Shown here piece by piece: positions 8,962 through 17,390 of a DNA stretch of 38,162 bases. The translations under genes and the position numbers were made by a program. Each line of letters opens with the position of its first letter. Within the stretch, counting starts at the first letter, position 1. The stretch comes from Actinomycetes bacterium (GTDB lineage Bacteria; Actinomycetota; Acidimicrobiia; Acidimicrobiales; Acidimicrobiaceae): positions 1-38,162 of the forward strand of contig JAJZCF010000001.1 in NCBI GenBank assembly GCA_021846265.1, read 5' to 3'. The notes below the pieces were generated by a model. That model did not search any database, had not been told where the DNA came from, and saw nothing but the letters and a program-made list of their open reading frames with translations.

Positions 8962-9903
8962 CTATCTGAGTGGGTCTTGTAGTGCTCCAGATAACTTTTC
9001 CGAGATCCTAATCATTTGGGACAACCAAGTTTCGATATCCGAGGCCTTCTTGACCATGAACCCTGCCACTTCTGGATGGGGGAGGATTAGGAACTTGTCG
9101 TCCTTTATGCCTTGGATTGCTATTCGAGCGACATCCCCTGGTTCAAGTACCGTTCCAGCGGATGTCACCGCACTCTGCGCCACGGTATCCGCGAGGGTGT
9201 TGGAGAAATCCGATGTGCCTTTTTTGAGTTCTGGGAAGAGCATCGGAGTACGGACACCTTGTGGGCAGATGCACGACACCGAAATCCCAAGTGGTCGGTA
9301 GGTGATTGCCATCCACTCGGATAGGGCCACCGCCGCATGTTTAGTGACCGCATATGGAGCCGCCCCAAGGACGCTGAGTAGACCAGCCGCCGAAGCGGTC
9401 TGGACTAAGTGACCTTTTTTTCGTTCGGACATCTTTGGGACGAGAAATCTAGCTGCGTAGATGTGTGCCATAACGTTCACATCCCACGAATCGAGCCAGT
9501 CTTCGTCGCTGGCATCGACGCCTCCGGACCTTGAAATTCCAGCGTTCGAAAAGAAGATGTCGATTGGCCCGATTTCGTTTTCTATCTTCTGTAGTGCTGC
9601 TTTGATCTGAGGCTCGGAGCCAACGTTGACCTGGTAGGTCGACAGTCTGGAGCTATATCGCTCTCTTTTAGCTAGAGCGGTTCGCAGCCCTTCGCCGTCG
9701 AAATCCATCATTGCCACATGAGCTGCTCCGCTACTAAGCAGCTCATCGACCAAGGCTAGACCGATACCAGAAGCCGCTCCGGTTACTCCACAAATTCGAC
9801 CAGTTGGATCCACGTCGAAAAGCCTAGCTTTGGTGGATTGACATTGCTGGGCAGGCCGAAGAGTTCCACCGATAGTCGAGGCCGACCGAGAGAATGGGAC
9901 CAT
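8962..9903 (-). CDS. SDR family NAD(P)-dependent oxidoreductase
   Basis: VTGAASGIGLAL cofactor motif, NAGIS, YAVTKHAAVALSEW catalytic YxxxK; true start probably internal. Confidence 0.9.
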   Translation of the reverse strand: MVPFSRSASTIGGTLRPAQQCQSTKARLFDVDPTGRICGVTGAASGIGLALVDELLSSGAAHVAMMDFDGEGLRTALAKRERYSSRLSTYQVNVGSEPQIKAALQKIENEIGPIDIFFSNAGISRSGGVDASDEDWLDSWDVNVMAHIYAARFLVPKMSERKKGHLVQTASAAGLLSVLGAAPYAVTKHAAVALSEWMAITYRPLGISVSCICPQGVRTPMLFPELKKGTSDFSNTLADTVAQSAVTSAGTVLEPGDVARIAIQGIKDDKFLILPHPEVAGFMVKKASDIETWLSQMIRISEKLSGALQDPLR

Positions 9904-9948
9904 AGCTCGAGAGTCTTTACATCAGCTTGTATCCCCGGGTAGCCTCCT

Positions 9949-9987
9949 GGAGATTTGAAAAGCATCACTTAGATGATTCAAATCTCC
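9949..9987. repeat. inverted repeat GGAGATTTGAA / TTCAAATCTCC (11 bp arms)
   Basis: Arms 9949-9959 and 9977-9987 are perfect reverse complements, with an inner CATC/GATG pairing. Confidence 0.85.
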
Positions 9988-10123
9988 CGAGTGGCTGCTT
10001 GGTTCGGATTTCTGATCCGGTTGGACTGGTGTTTAGTCGCTGATATAGAAAGCAAGCTCATGGCAGCGAACTGGCCCGCAAGGAACTAGCGCCGCCAAGG
10101 CATAAGGAATAGGCCGTCGGGAA

Positions 10124-10726
10124 CTATCGGGAAATTCTGGTCTGCTTGATCTCGTTCAACTCGGGGAAGTCGCTGATATTGCCGATAATTCTCTCAATCA
10201 ATCCGATCGAGTAACCGGAATCGCCATTTGGCCTGGTCATGATTCGAGCAAAGGTTGCTGTGTCGTTTAAAAAGAAGGTTGGGACTCCAAAGACTTGGTA
10301 CTCTTCGACGGACTTCGTATGTCCAGCACGGTAGCTGTCCTTTGGCCATCCAGAATCTATCTGCTCTTTTACCTTTGCTGAGTCGATCCCTTTAGTCTGG
10401 AGAACGCTGCTGACAGCGTCCCATTCGAGGAGGTTTTTTCCTAGGTCGTGACGTGCGGAAAAGAGAGCCAGATGGGTGTCTAAGAAGAGTTCCGGATATA
10501 GATCCTTTACTACTAGTCCTGTTGAGACGGCGAGTAGATCATCAATACGGTCCGGGTCGTCAAAAACGGATAACTGATCTTCTTCAATGTGGGTCTGAGT
10601 AAGTGAGAACGGAATGAAATCTACTTCCCACTCTGCACCAGCCTTGAGTGCCGTGACCAAGTGTTCGTGTGCGTTTCGTGCGAAGGGGCACTTGTAGTCC
10701 CAGTTGACGCTGAAAGATATTGTCAT
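10124..10726 (-). CDS. DsbA-family/thioredoxin-fold oxidoreductase
   Basis: MTISFSVNWDYKCPFARNAHEHL N-terminus; C-terminal EEYQVFGVPTFFLN cis-Pro motif. Confidence 0.8.
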   Translation of the reverse strand: MTISFSVNWDYKCPFARNAHEHLVTALKAGAEWEVDFIPFSLTQTHIEEDQLSVFDDPDRIDDLLAVSTGLVVKDLYPELFLDTHLALFSARHDLGKNLLEWDAVSSVLQTKGIDSAKVKEQIDSGWPKDSYRAGHTKSVEEYQVFGVPTFFLNDTATFARIMTRPNGDSGYSIGLIERIIGNISDFPELNEIKQTRISR

Positions 10727-11090
10727 GCTCTATGCAACCAACCAATGCCTAGTAGTAATCCCCATTTTTTGCCTACATGATCAAGGAATTTTTCATAAGT
10801 TAGCTCTAAGGAGGCTGGGAGCGATATTAACCATTTTCGTCGGAGCAAACCCGGAGGATGCCCAATCGCTATATTTCCCAGCCGTCCGGTTTCGACCATT
10901 TTGATTTGGGAGAGGTAAGTGAGAAGACAGTCAAATGAAGCCGTAGTAGCGCGCGGTGATACACAATCGTCTAACAAAGTGCCGGTATGAGCTTCACCGT
11001 GGGGTTCGCAACTGGTACTAGTTGAGTTTGTTTTAATGTGCGAACTTATGTGCTTTTCTGTAGAAGTGAACCTATCAAAATGGGCGGATC

Positions 11091-11430
11091 GTGTGGGAGT
11101 GTATAAGCACACTGCCTACCGGACTAGAAACCTCATCCCGATGAACCACTGCGACTGACCGGAGATACAAGCCAGTTCTGGTCTAGCTGAGGCCAGCGCC
11201 CCTATTGATACCTAGGCCACCAGCGATGGCGGTACAGACCCAGGCTCGGAGCACGAGTCAACTCGTGTCCTAAGGAGCGACCGTAAGACCTACCCGCCAG
11301 GGAAGGCGAGTCGTAATGAGGCAAGAATCGAATTCCAAAAGGGGAAGAGAAACCCTCCAAAGGGATGCTACATGAATGACCTCTATGGATCGCGTCCGGC
11401 CGAAGGTTAGCTGGACACTTGAGATCCAGG
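11091..11430 (+). ncRNA. candidate structured RNA, possibly the 5' (domain I) remnant of a group II intron
   Basis: Non-coding stretch starting GTGTG; hairpins AGTGT/ACACT (11098-11113), GGAgCACGAG-TCAA-CTCGTGTCC (about 11248-11270), CTGGA..TCCAG near the 3' end; GAGTCGTAATG-type segment resembles group II domain I. Confidence 0.45.
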
Positions 11431-11431
11431 G

Positions 11432-11866
11432 CTAAGTAAGCAACTCCTTGGCTTGTTTAAGCACGTTTCGGTCTGATTGGTAGGTGACGAGGGAGATCGC
11501 CTTATCAAGTGGGATCCACTCCACTCGGGAGACCTCCGATGGGTCTTTGGTCTCGAGTTGGTGCGGAGGAATTCCTTTTACCTCCATCAACCAAAAGTGG
11601 ACCGTCTTTTCTGATCCATTGGGCAGTAGGTAGTGGACGCTGTCCAATCTGGTAGTCGCCAAAACCTCGACGCCCGTCTCTTCGGTAACTTCTCTCACCG
11701 CACAATCGACTTCGGACTCGCCACTGTCTAACTTCCCCTTCGGGAGGCTCCAGTCGTTGTGACCGCCACGGAAGACCAAGATAACATCGTGTGAGTGATC
11801 TGGTGACGATTTAGTCACCACTCCGCCTGCCGCAGTTACCGGGCCCTTTGTGCCGCTACCGGCCAT
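11432..11866 (-). CDS. Nudix hydrolase
   Basis: Nudix box GKLDSGESEVDCAVREVTEETGVEV. Confidence 0.92.
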   Translation of the reverse strand: MAGSGTKGPVTAAGGVVTKSSPDHSHDVILVFRGGHNDWSLPKGKLDSGESEVDCAVREVTEETGVEVLATTRLDSVHYLLPNGSEKTVHFWLMEVKGIPPHQLETKDPSEVSRVEWIPLDKAISLVTYQSDRNVLKQAKELLT

Positions 11867-12455
11867 ATAAAAAAACCCTTTTGATCAAGCGCCCTAGTAG
11901 CGTGCCGAGAATCATGCCACCAACAATGTCCGAAGCGTGGTGAATCTTGACGTGGAGCCGCGATATCGACACGATCGCAGCGACAACTAGATAGATCGGT
12001 GCAATCCCTTGCCCCCTGGTCATCAGTGTAGCCCACATGAAAGCTGCACTGGCGTGGCCGGAAGGAAAGCTGCTGGTAAGCGGCTGACGAAGCTTGTAAG
12101 GCCTCTCGCTATGGTTTGTTGGTCTCTGGCGGCCGAAGAGCGACTTGATAACTATGTTTACCAATGCTGACTCGAACAAAAGGGAGCCGGAGATGACCTT
12201 CGATCTTCGTGCACCCTTCCTTGTTGTTCCCATTACGGATGAAACTAGGAACCAGATCAGCGAGTGATCGGCTAGGGCTGAAGCCGAGTAGAAGAGGCGA
12301 TTGAGAATCGAGGAAGAACGAAGCGGGTCATAGATGCGATCTACCGCATCGTCGAAGTCGTCGACAAGACGGGACAGCTTGAGGCCGCTGGTCTCCACGA
12401 ACTCGATCTGGTCTTCGGGGGGAACATCTGGGCCGGGAGTTTTGTCGCTCACCAC
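11856..12455 (-). CDS. phosphatase PAP2 family protein
   Basis: KSLFGRQRP, SSFPSGHASAAFMW, SRLHVKIHHASDIVGG signature. Confidence 0.92.
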   Translation of the reverse strand: MVSDKTPGPDVPPEDQIEFVETSGLKLSRLVDDFDDAVDRIYDPLRSSSILNRLFYSASALADHSLIWFLVSSVMGTTRKGARRSKVISGSLLFESALVNIVIKSLFGRQRPTNHSERPYKLRQPLTSSFPSGHASAAFMWATLMTRGQGIAPIYLVVAAIVSISRLHVKIHHASDIVGGMILGTLLGRLIKRVFLYGR

Positions 12456-12471
12456 TCCAAGCTAGTTGGAA

Positions 12472-13284
12472 CTACAGTTGGCTTGGTCCGCAGTCATCAG
12501 TGGCACCTAGTACTGGTTGAGCTGGACAGATTGACGAATAGCAGCAGTGGCCACAAAGGCGGGAGACCCGTGGCCGGAAGTTGTCGTTTTCGCAAGCGTG
12601 TACCACCGCCTTCCAGATCGCTTGAGTCTGACTCTGGGTGGCCTTTAGTGTCTGGGGTGTCGGTCTTGAAATGATCGCCATCGACTCTTTGAGGTAGATG
12701 AGCTGGACCGAAGCTGGACTTACCCCCAATACCTTTTCGCAAAGCAAGGCATAGAATTGCACTCCGCCCAGCTTGTCTCGTTCTTGCATGGTTCCAGGAA
12801 CACGGCCTGTTTTGTAGTCTGTAACCGTGATAGAACCGTCGCCGTTGAGATCGAGTCGATCGATTATCCCGCGGAGAATTAGCCCGTTAAATTCGAACTC
12901 TAAAAGAAGTTCGGTTGCAATAGCTGTGATCGAATTTGGGTCTTCGACCTCAAAGTCTTTCTCGACCATTTCCCAAGTGGATTGCCGGAATTGCTCCATC
13001 TTGGCTTCGTCGGACCACTCCTTGAGGGGGCAAAGCTCCCCCTGGGCTAGCGACTTTCCCCAGACTTCGTCGAAGATCTCCCGTGCCGTACCCCTGTTCC
13101 TGTCGCCCCTTTTGACTTCGAAGTAGAGTCGGTCGAGGGTTCGGTGGGCTAGGGTTCCACGAAGTGCCCAAAGATTTGTGGGCTGGGGCACCTTGTCGAT
13201 GACGGACAGCTTGAAAGAGTACCCGCACTCCCTAAAGGTATTTACTTTCGAAGGTGATAGTGAACTCGGTAACTTTAAAGCCAT
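12472..13284 (-). CDS. PD-(D/E)XK nuclease family protein (RecB-like)
   Basis: SPSKVNTFRECGYSFKL..RGTLAHRTLDRL; GIIDRLDLNGDGSITVTDYKTG; C-terminal CGHCCYSSICP. Confidence 0.9.
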   Translation of the reverse strand: MALKLPSSLSPSKVNTFRECGYSFKLSVIDKVPQPTNLWALRGTLAHRTLDRLYFEVKRGDRNRGTAREIFDEVWGKSLAQGELCPLKEWSDEAKMEQFRQSTWEMVEKDFEVEDPNSITAIATELLLEFEFNGLILRGIIDRLDLNGDGSITVTDYKTGRVPGTMQERDKLGGVQFYALLCEKVLGVSPASVQLIYLKESMAIISRPTPQTLKATQSQTQAIWKAVVHACENDNFRPRVSRLCGHCCYSSICPAQPVLGATDDCGPSQL

Positions 13285-13396
13285 CTTGATACTCCATGAT
13301 AGGCCGCCAAGGGACCGAGTTGTGGCGTGTTCGATAACGCAACGATAAACATCGCTCGCACGCGGCGCATGTTCGACGGTTTTGCCGATTGGAAGT

Positions 13397-14269
13397 TCAG
13401 CTGGTTTTCAGTCCAAGCTTTATTCGCTCGGCGAAAACTGCAGGTACGCACATAGGGCCAAAGTGGTCGACATCCGTTACCTCTTCGAAGTTTCCAGCAG
13501 GCAAGATCGAGGCGATAGTTTTATAGTAGGGTCCGCTAAAGGCATCGGAGTTTGAGCCCCAGGCGATAACCGTTGGGACGCTGATCTCCTCGAGCCTGGA
13601 GTAGGTCCTAGTGCTCGCCATAGAGGTATAGATGGCGGCTTCGTCTTCTTTAGCGCAGCTCAGGGTGACCTCGCCGGAGGGCAGTTCCTTTAGGCAGTGC
13701 TCGACGTAGGACCGTTGCGATAATGCACTGAAAGACATCATGGGAGGCTTGCCAGCAAAGTTTTCAAATGCTTCCAGCCTGGAGGGGAATACTTCACGTC
13801 TTTTCATCGTCAAATCGGCCAGGGGGGTACTTACGTATGGTGTGTCCTCCATCTCTGCCGGAACGATGATCGGTTCGTAGAGATATAGGGATTCGGTTAG
13901 GCCGGGTTCCTTTAGTTCAGAGGCCAAAAGCGCCAATCCACCACAAGAGTGGCCAAATCCATATACTGGGGTCCCAGATGGATATTGCCTCCGAATTTCC
14001 AATAGCGCCGTTCGCACGTCATCGCCGAAGTTGCTCCAGTTAAAGCTCCCCGTGGCCGACCTCTCGGAGTCACCTTGGAATCTTAGGTCAACTCCAAAAA
14101 CAGTAAAGGAGTCGGCGAGGAGGTTGGCGAGCTCTTGATATACCAACGCTGCGAAGCCGGTGGCGTGGACAAGCAGGAGGGGATTTCCGATGCCGCCCAT
14201 TTCGTGTAATGCAATCTTGGTTCCATCGGGGCTAATCAAATAGTGCATTGAATCTAAACTACAGGCCAA
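13397..14269 (-). CDS. alpha/beta hydrolase
   Basis: LLLVHATGF, GFGHSCGGLALLA nucleophile elbow, VDHFGPM C-terminal His. Confidence 0.88.
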   Translation of the reverse strand: MACSLDSMHYLISPDGTKIALHEMGGIGNPLLLVHATGFAALVYQELANLLADSFTVFGVDLRFQGDSERSATGSFNWSNFGDDVRTALLEIRRQYPSGTPVYGFGHSCGGLALLASELKEPGLTESLYLYEPIIVPAEMEDTPYVSTPLADLTMKRREVFPSRLEAFENFAGKPPMMSFSALSQRSYVEHCLKELPSGEVTLSCAKEDEAAIYTSMASTRTYSRLEEISVPTVIAWGSNSDAFSGPYYKTIASILPAGNFEEVTDVDHFGPMCVPAVFAERIKLGLKTS

Positions 14270-14446
14270 TCCTAACTTAATGGGGGCGGGTTGTCAGTGT
14301 TTTTCAACCTTGCCTTGTGAGCTTGACCGGTGAACATGACCCTCAATATCGAGATTGTTGAATGGTTGATGAAAAAAAGTCAGATTTAAGGATCGGCTCA
14401 TAGCTCTTCGGTCCCAAAGTCAAGTCGTTTCTAGTAGCTTGTTCTC

Positions 14447-15031
14447 GTGCAACACCTTGTTTCCAGCTATGGGCTAATTGCGGTTTTTTTACTTATGACT
14501 GCCGAGTCTGCCTGCATACCAATACCATCTGAACTGATTATGACCTTTGCTGGCGCCTTGGCGGCGACTGGAAGGATGAATTTTGTAGGAGCCGTCATTG
14601 CTGGCATCCTCGGAAATCTCTTGGGGAGCTACGTCGCATGGATTGTCGGGCGAACCGGCGGCAGAGCGGCCGTTTTGAGATACGGGAAGTACGTGTGGCT
14701 CAAGGAAGAAGACCTGCATAAGGCGGAGAGGTGGTTTGAACGCAAAGGAGACATGGCTGTCTTGGTAGGTCGACTACTCCCGGTAATTAGGACGTTTATA
14801 TCTCTTCCCGCCGGAGTAGCTGAGATGAAGCCGGGTCGTTTTGGGCTCTATACCGCAGCCGGGAGCATCCCGTTTGTGTTGGCCTTGACAGCTATTGGCT
14901 ACGCTCTTGGTTCTAACTTTAATACCGCTGCGAAGGCCGTTCAGGATCTCGGGTACGTAATTGGACTTGTGGTCGTGGTAGCGGTGGTCGCCTTCTTTGT
15001 TCGCAGATCGAAGCAGGCACACGCCAACTAG
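14447..15031 (+). CDS. DedA family membrane protein
   Basis: ESACIPIPSELIMTFAGALA, GNLLGSYVAWIVGRTGG, GRLLPVIRTFISLPAGVAEM. Confidence 0.93.
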   Translation: MQHLVSSYGLIAVFLLMTAESACIPIPSELIMTFAGALAATGRMNFVGAVIAGILGNLLGSYVAWIVGRTGGRAAVLRYGKYVWLKEEDLHKAERWFERKGDMAVLVGRLLPVIRTFISLPAGVAEMKPGRFGLYTAAGSIPFVLALTAIGYALGSNFNTAAKAVQDLGYVIGLVVVVAVVAFFVRRSKQAHAN

Positions 15032-15085
15032 TTCGCATGAGTGGACGTTTTAGTAACGGCGAGCGGCTAAATTAGTCATTCGGCA

Positions 15086-15159
15086 CGGGGAGTGGCGCAG
15101 CTTGGAAGCGTACCTGCTTTGGGAGCAGGGGGCCGCGGGTTCAAATCCCGCCTCCCCGA
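15086..15159 (+). tRNA. tRNA-Pro (anticodon TGG)
   Basis: CGGGGAG/CTCCCCG acceptor, anticodon loop TTTGGGA, T arm GCGGGTTCAAATCCCGC. Confidence 0.95.
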
Positions 15160-15178
15160 CGTAGCTGAAGAGCGATCT

Positions 15179-15252
<74 letters not shown>

Positions 15253-15493
15253 AGTGACAGGCTTAGCTAAGGCGGGCCTTGGAAATCTATTAGGGGTTTA
15301 TTTAAAATTGCTGCCCGGTTAGGGTGGGCGGACAGTAATGGGAAACGGCTTAGCCGGCCTATCGATGTATTTATTTCAGCTGCGCTCGAGCATTGCCAAG
15401 GTCGGGACGACCCACTGCAAAGGATTCGTGGAGGGTTCGGAAGACCGGTCAGGGGGTCGGGTGATAGTTCGAATCCCCAGTTTGGGTAGTTTG

Positions 15494-15511
15494 GCCGGTA
15501 ACGGCTTTTTT
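15494..15511 (+). terminator. putative rho-independent terminator
   Basis: GCCG-GTAA-CGGC followed by TTTTTT. Confidence 0.5.
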
Positions 15512-15893
15512 GCTTGGTTTACGGCCTCGAATCGAGCCTAGCTTCGGTAATTGGCTCCGAATTGGTGATTTGGGTCTTGAACCGTTCGCTAGTCCCCAAC
15601 GGCTCGCTGGCCAAACGCAGGATTATTAGTGTTTTCCTAGCGGCCACGTAGCGGGAATTACGCGATTGCTCGGCTCAGCTTTCTAAAAGGCGTGGATCGG
15701 ACGAGGATCTCGGTGCAACCTTCACTTAGGAAGCGATCACAGACTTGCCGAATTCATCTTGGCACAAAAGTCTGGCAAAACATTTAGGTTTGTGTCCTGT
15801 TGAGTCTGGGCGAAACTAGCGCAACTGATACTTCGATACTCGGGGGATGGCAATGGTTGGCGAGTGTCGTTGCTCCGACTTGTGACGTTCTTG

Positions 15894-15909
15894 GTGCCCT
15901 AGGGGGTAT
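15894..15909. promoter_or_regulatory. candidate CsoR/CstR-type operator GTGCCCTAGGGGGTAT
   Basis: C-tract/TA/G-tract imperfect palindrome ending GGGTAT, about 65 bp upstream of the repressor start. Confidence 0.35.
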
Positions 15910-15975
15910 CGGTCCGAAAGGCAATTAGAATGTGCTCAAAATACGGGTGCTGGGTATATTTTGGAGGTAGGCAGA

Positions 15976-16341
15976 ATGAAGACTAACCGTGATGCTGCCA
16001 CCGATCACATGGCTGAAGGGGTTATCTTGTCTGACTCGTTGGTAGACGACGGCAAAGTCCGGGACCATAAGTCGCCATTTCAAGGCTCCGACCTCGAAGC
16101 TGTTCAAAAGCGGCTCTCTCGCATCGAAGGACAGATTCGGGGAATCAAAAAGATGATTACGGAGGGGCGAGACTGTAAAGATGTTGTCACTCAGTTCGCT
16201 GCAGTGTCTCATGCGCTTGAACAGGCGGCATTTGGTCTAGTTACTTCTCAGTTGACATACTGCATCGAGTTTCCTCAGGAGGCGAAAGAGGCGGGTTACA
16301 GCGTCGAAGAGGTAAAGAAGCTGCTCAGCAAGCTTAGGTAG
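15976..16341 (+). CDS. CsoR/RcnR/CstR (DUF156) family transcriptional repressor
   Basis: AVQKRLSRIEGQIRGIKKMI..RDCKDVVTQFAAVSHALEQAAFGLVTSQLTYCIE; GGAGG upstream of ATG 15976. Confidence 0.93.
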   Translation: MKTNRDAATDHMAEGVILSDSLVDDGKVRDHKSPFQGSDLEAVQKRLSRIEGQIRGIKKMITEGRDCKDVVTQFAAVSHALEQAAFGLVTSQLTYCIEFPQEAKEAGYSVEEVKKLLSKLR

Positions 16342-16518
16342 CACTCAATGCCGATGCTGAAATCGGAGCCTATGGTTCGTTTTGTTCAGATTGGCCCAAG
16401 TATGTGTTTGCGCTGTTCTAGGCCCGTCAGCGTCTTGTGCGCCGATACAGTTCGCTCTCTTTGGGAAGTTGCCCGGCCAGGCAATTCGAGATTTGTTAAG
16501 ATTTCGGAAGGTGCAAAA

Positions 16519-16869
16519 CTACTGGAGACTTCCTCGACCGCCCGACGCGTCCGTGAGGTGCTTCCCATGGGAGAGCCAGCCTTGAAGGCCACCAGAGAGG
16601 TTGACTGCTTCGACGCCTTGTCCCAACAACATCTCTGTGACGGCATTTGAACGCGCTCCGCTTCGACAAACCACCACGTATTTGTGCTCTTGCACTATCT
16701 TGTGGAACTCCTCCGCGAGTCTGGAGAGGGGAATGTGTAAGGCTCCTTTGATGTGCCCAGCTTGAAACTCGTGGGGCTCTCTGACGTCGAGCAGCCGATA
16801 ACCACGAGATAAATGGTCTTCCACTTCATTTGCGTGGATGGTTGGAGCGCTAGTGGAGTTGTTGAGCAT
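16519..16869 (-). CDS. single-domain rhodanese sulfurtransferase
   Basis: LLDVREPHEFQAGHIKGALHIPL; active-site loop CRSGARS; NLSGGLQGW. Confidence 0.93.
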   Translation of the reverse strand: MLNNSTSAPTIHANEVEDHLSRGYRLLDVREPHEFQAGHIKGALHIPLSRLAEEFHKIVQEHKYVVVCRSGARSNAVTEMLLGQGVEAVNLSGGLQGWLSHGKHLTDASGGRGSLQ

Positions 16870-16939
16870 CCGTTATCCTCCGTTAAATATAAGAAATACG
16901 ATAAATCCATCGATATCGATCAAACTATTAGTAATGATC

Positions 16940-16955
16940 ATACCATATAGGGTAT
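16940..16955. promoter_or_regulatory. candidate operator ATACCATATAGGGTAT upstream of the rhodanese gene
   Basis: Near-perfect palindrome (14 of 16 positions symmetric) sharing GGGTAT with sequence upstream of the CsoR-like gene. Confidence 0.4.
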
Positions 16956-17208
16956 AAAGGACCTACCGTTTTTTAAATTTGCTTTTGAGGCCGCAACCAT
17001 GCGTCGGTTATGGGGGCATAACAGAACTCTTTATGACTTTCGAGGTGTTTTGAAGTGACTTGTGGGTCAATTTTGAGTACTGGTCGCCAACCCAGCTTGA
17101 AATCGAGCCACCATCATCGCTACTGATCTACAGGGTCACTTTCTACTTTGTCCGTGAGAATTATGATTTAAAGAGGTGTTTTGCCTAGGCGACTGCTGGG
17201 TGTGTTAA

Positions 17209-17388
17209 ATGCAAAACCAAACTGGAGAATCCGCGGTTTTTTGTGATGGTTTTTCCACTCCTTGTCGGGTCCGGCTGATCTATTCCGCTCGTGAGTCGAA
17301 GGTGATCTTCTGGCGACCAGGAGAGATTATTAAGGTTAACTCTGCTGAAAAGGAACTCTTCGGCTCAAGGATGCACTTTGCTCTGTAA
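17209..17388 (+). CDS. candidate small ORF (59 aa) directly upstream of tig
   Basis: MQNQTGESAVFCDGFSTPCRVRLIYSARESKVIFWRPGEIIKVNSAEKELFGSRMHFAL*; non-repetitive, stop 2 nt before the annotated tig start; shorter than the 60-aa cutoff of the track. Confidence 0.45.
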   Translation: MQNQTGESAVFCDGFSTPCRVRLIYSARESKVIFWRPGEIIKVNSAEKELFGSRMHFAL

Positions 17389-17390
17389 GC

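Noticed and set aside
10723-11112. 129-aa minus-strand ORF upstream of the DsbA-like gene
   Set aside because: Composition not protein-like; overlaps the intergenic region and the structured RNA candidate
16348-16650. 100-aa + strand ORF after the CsoR-like gene
   Set aside because: Largely antisense to the rhodanese coding region, no domain signature
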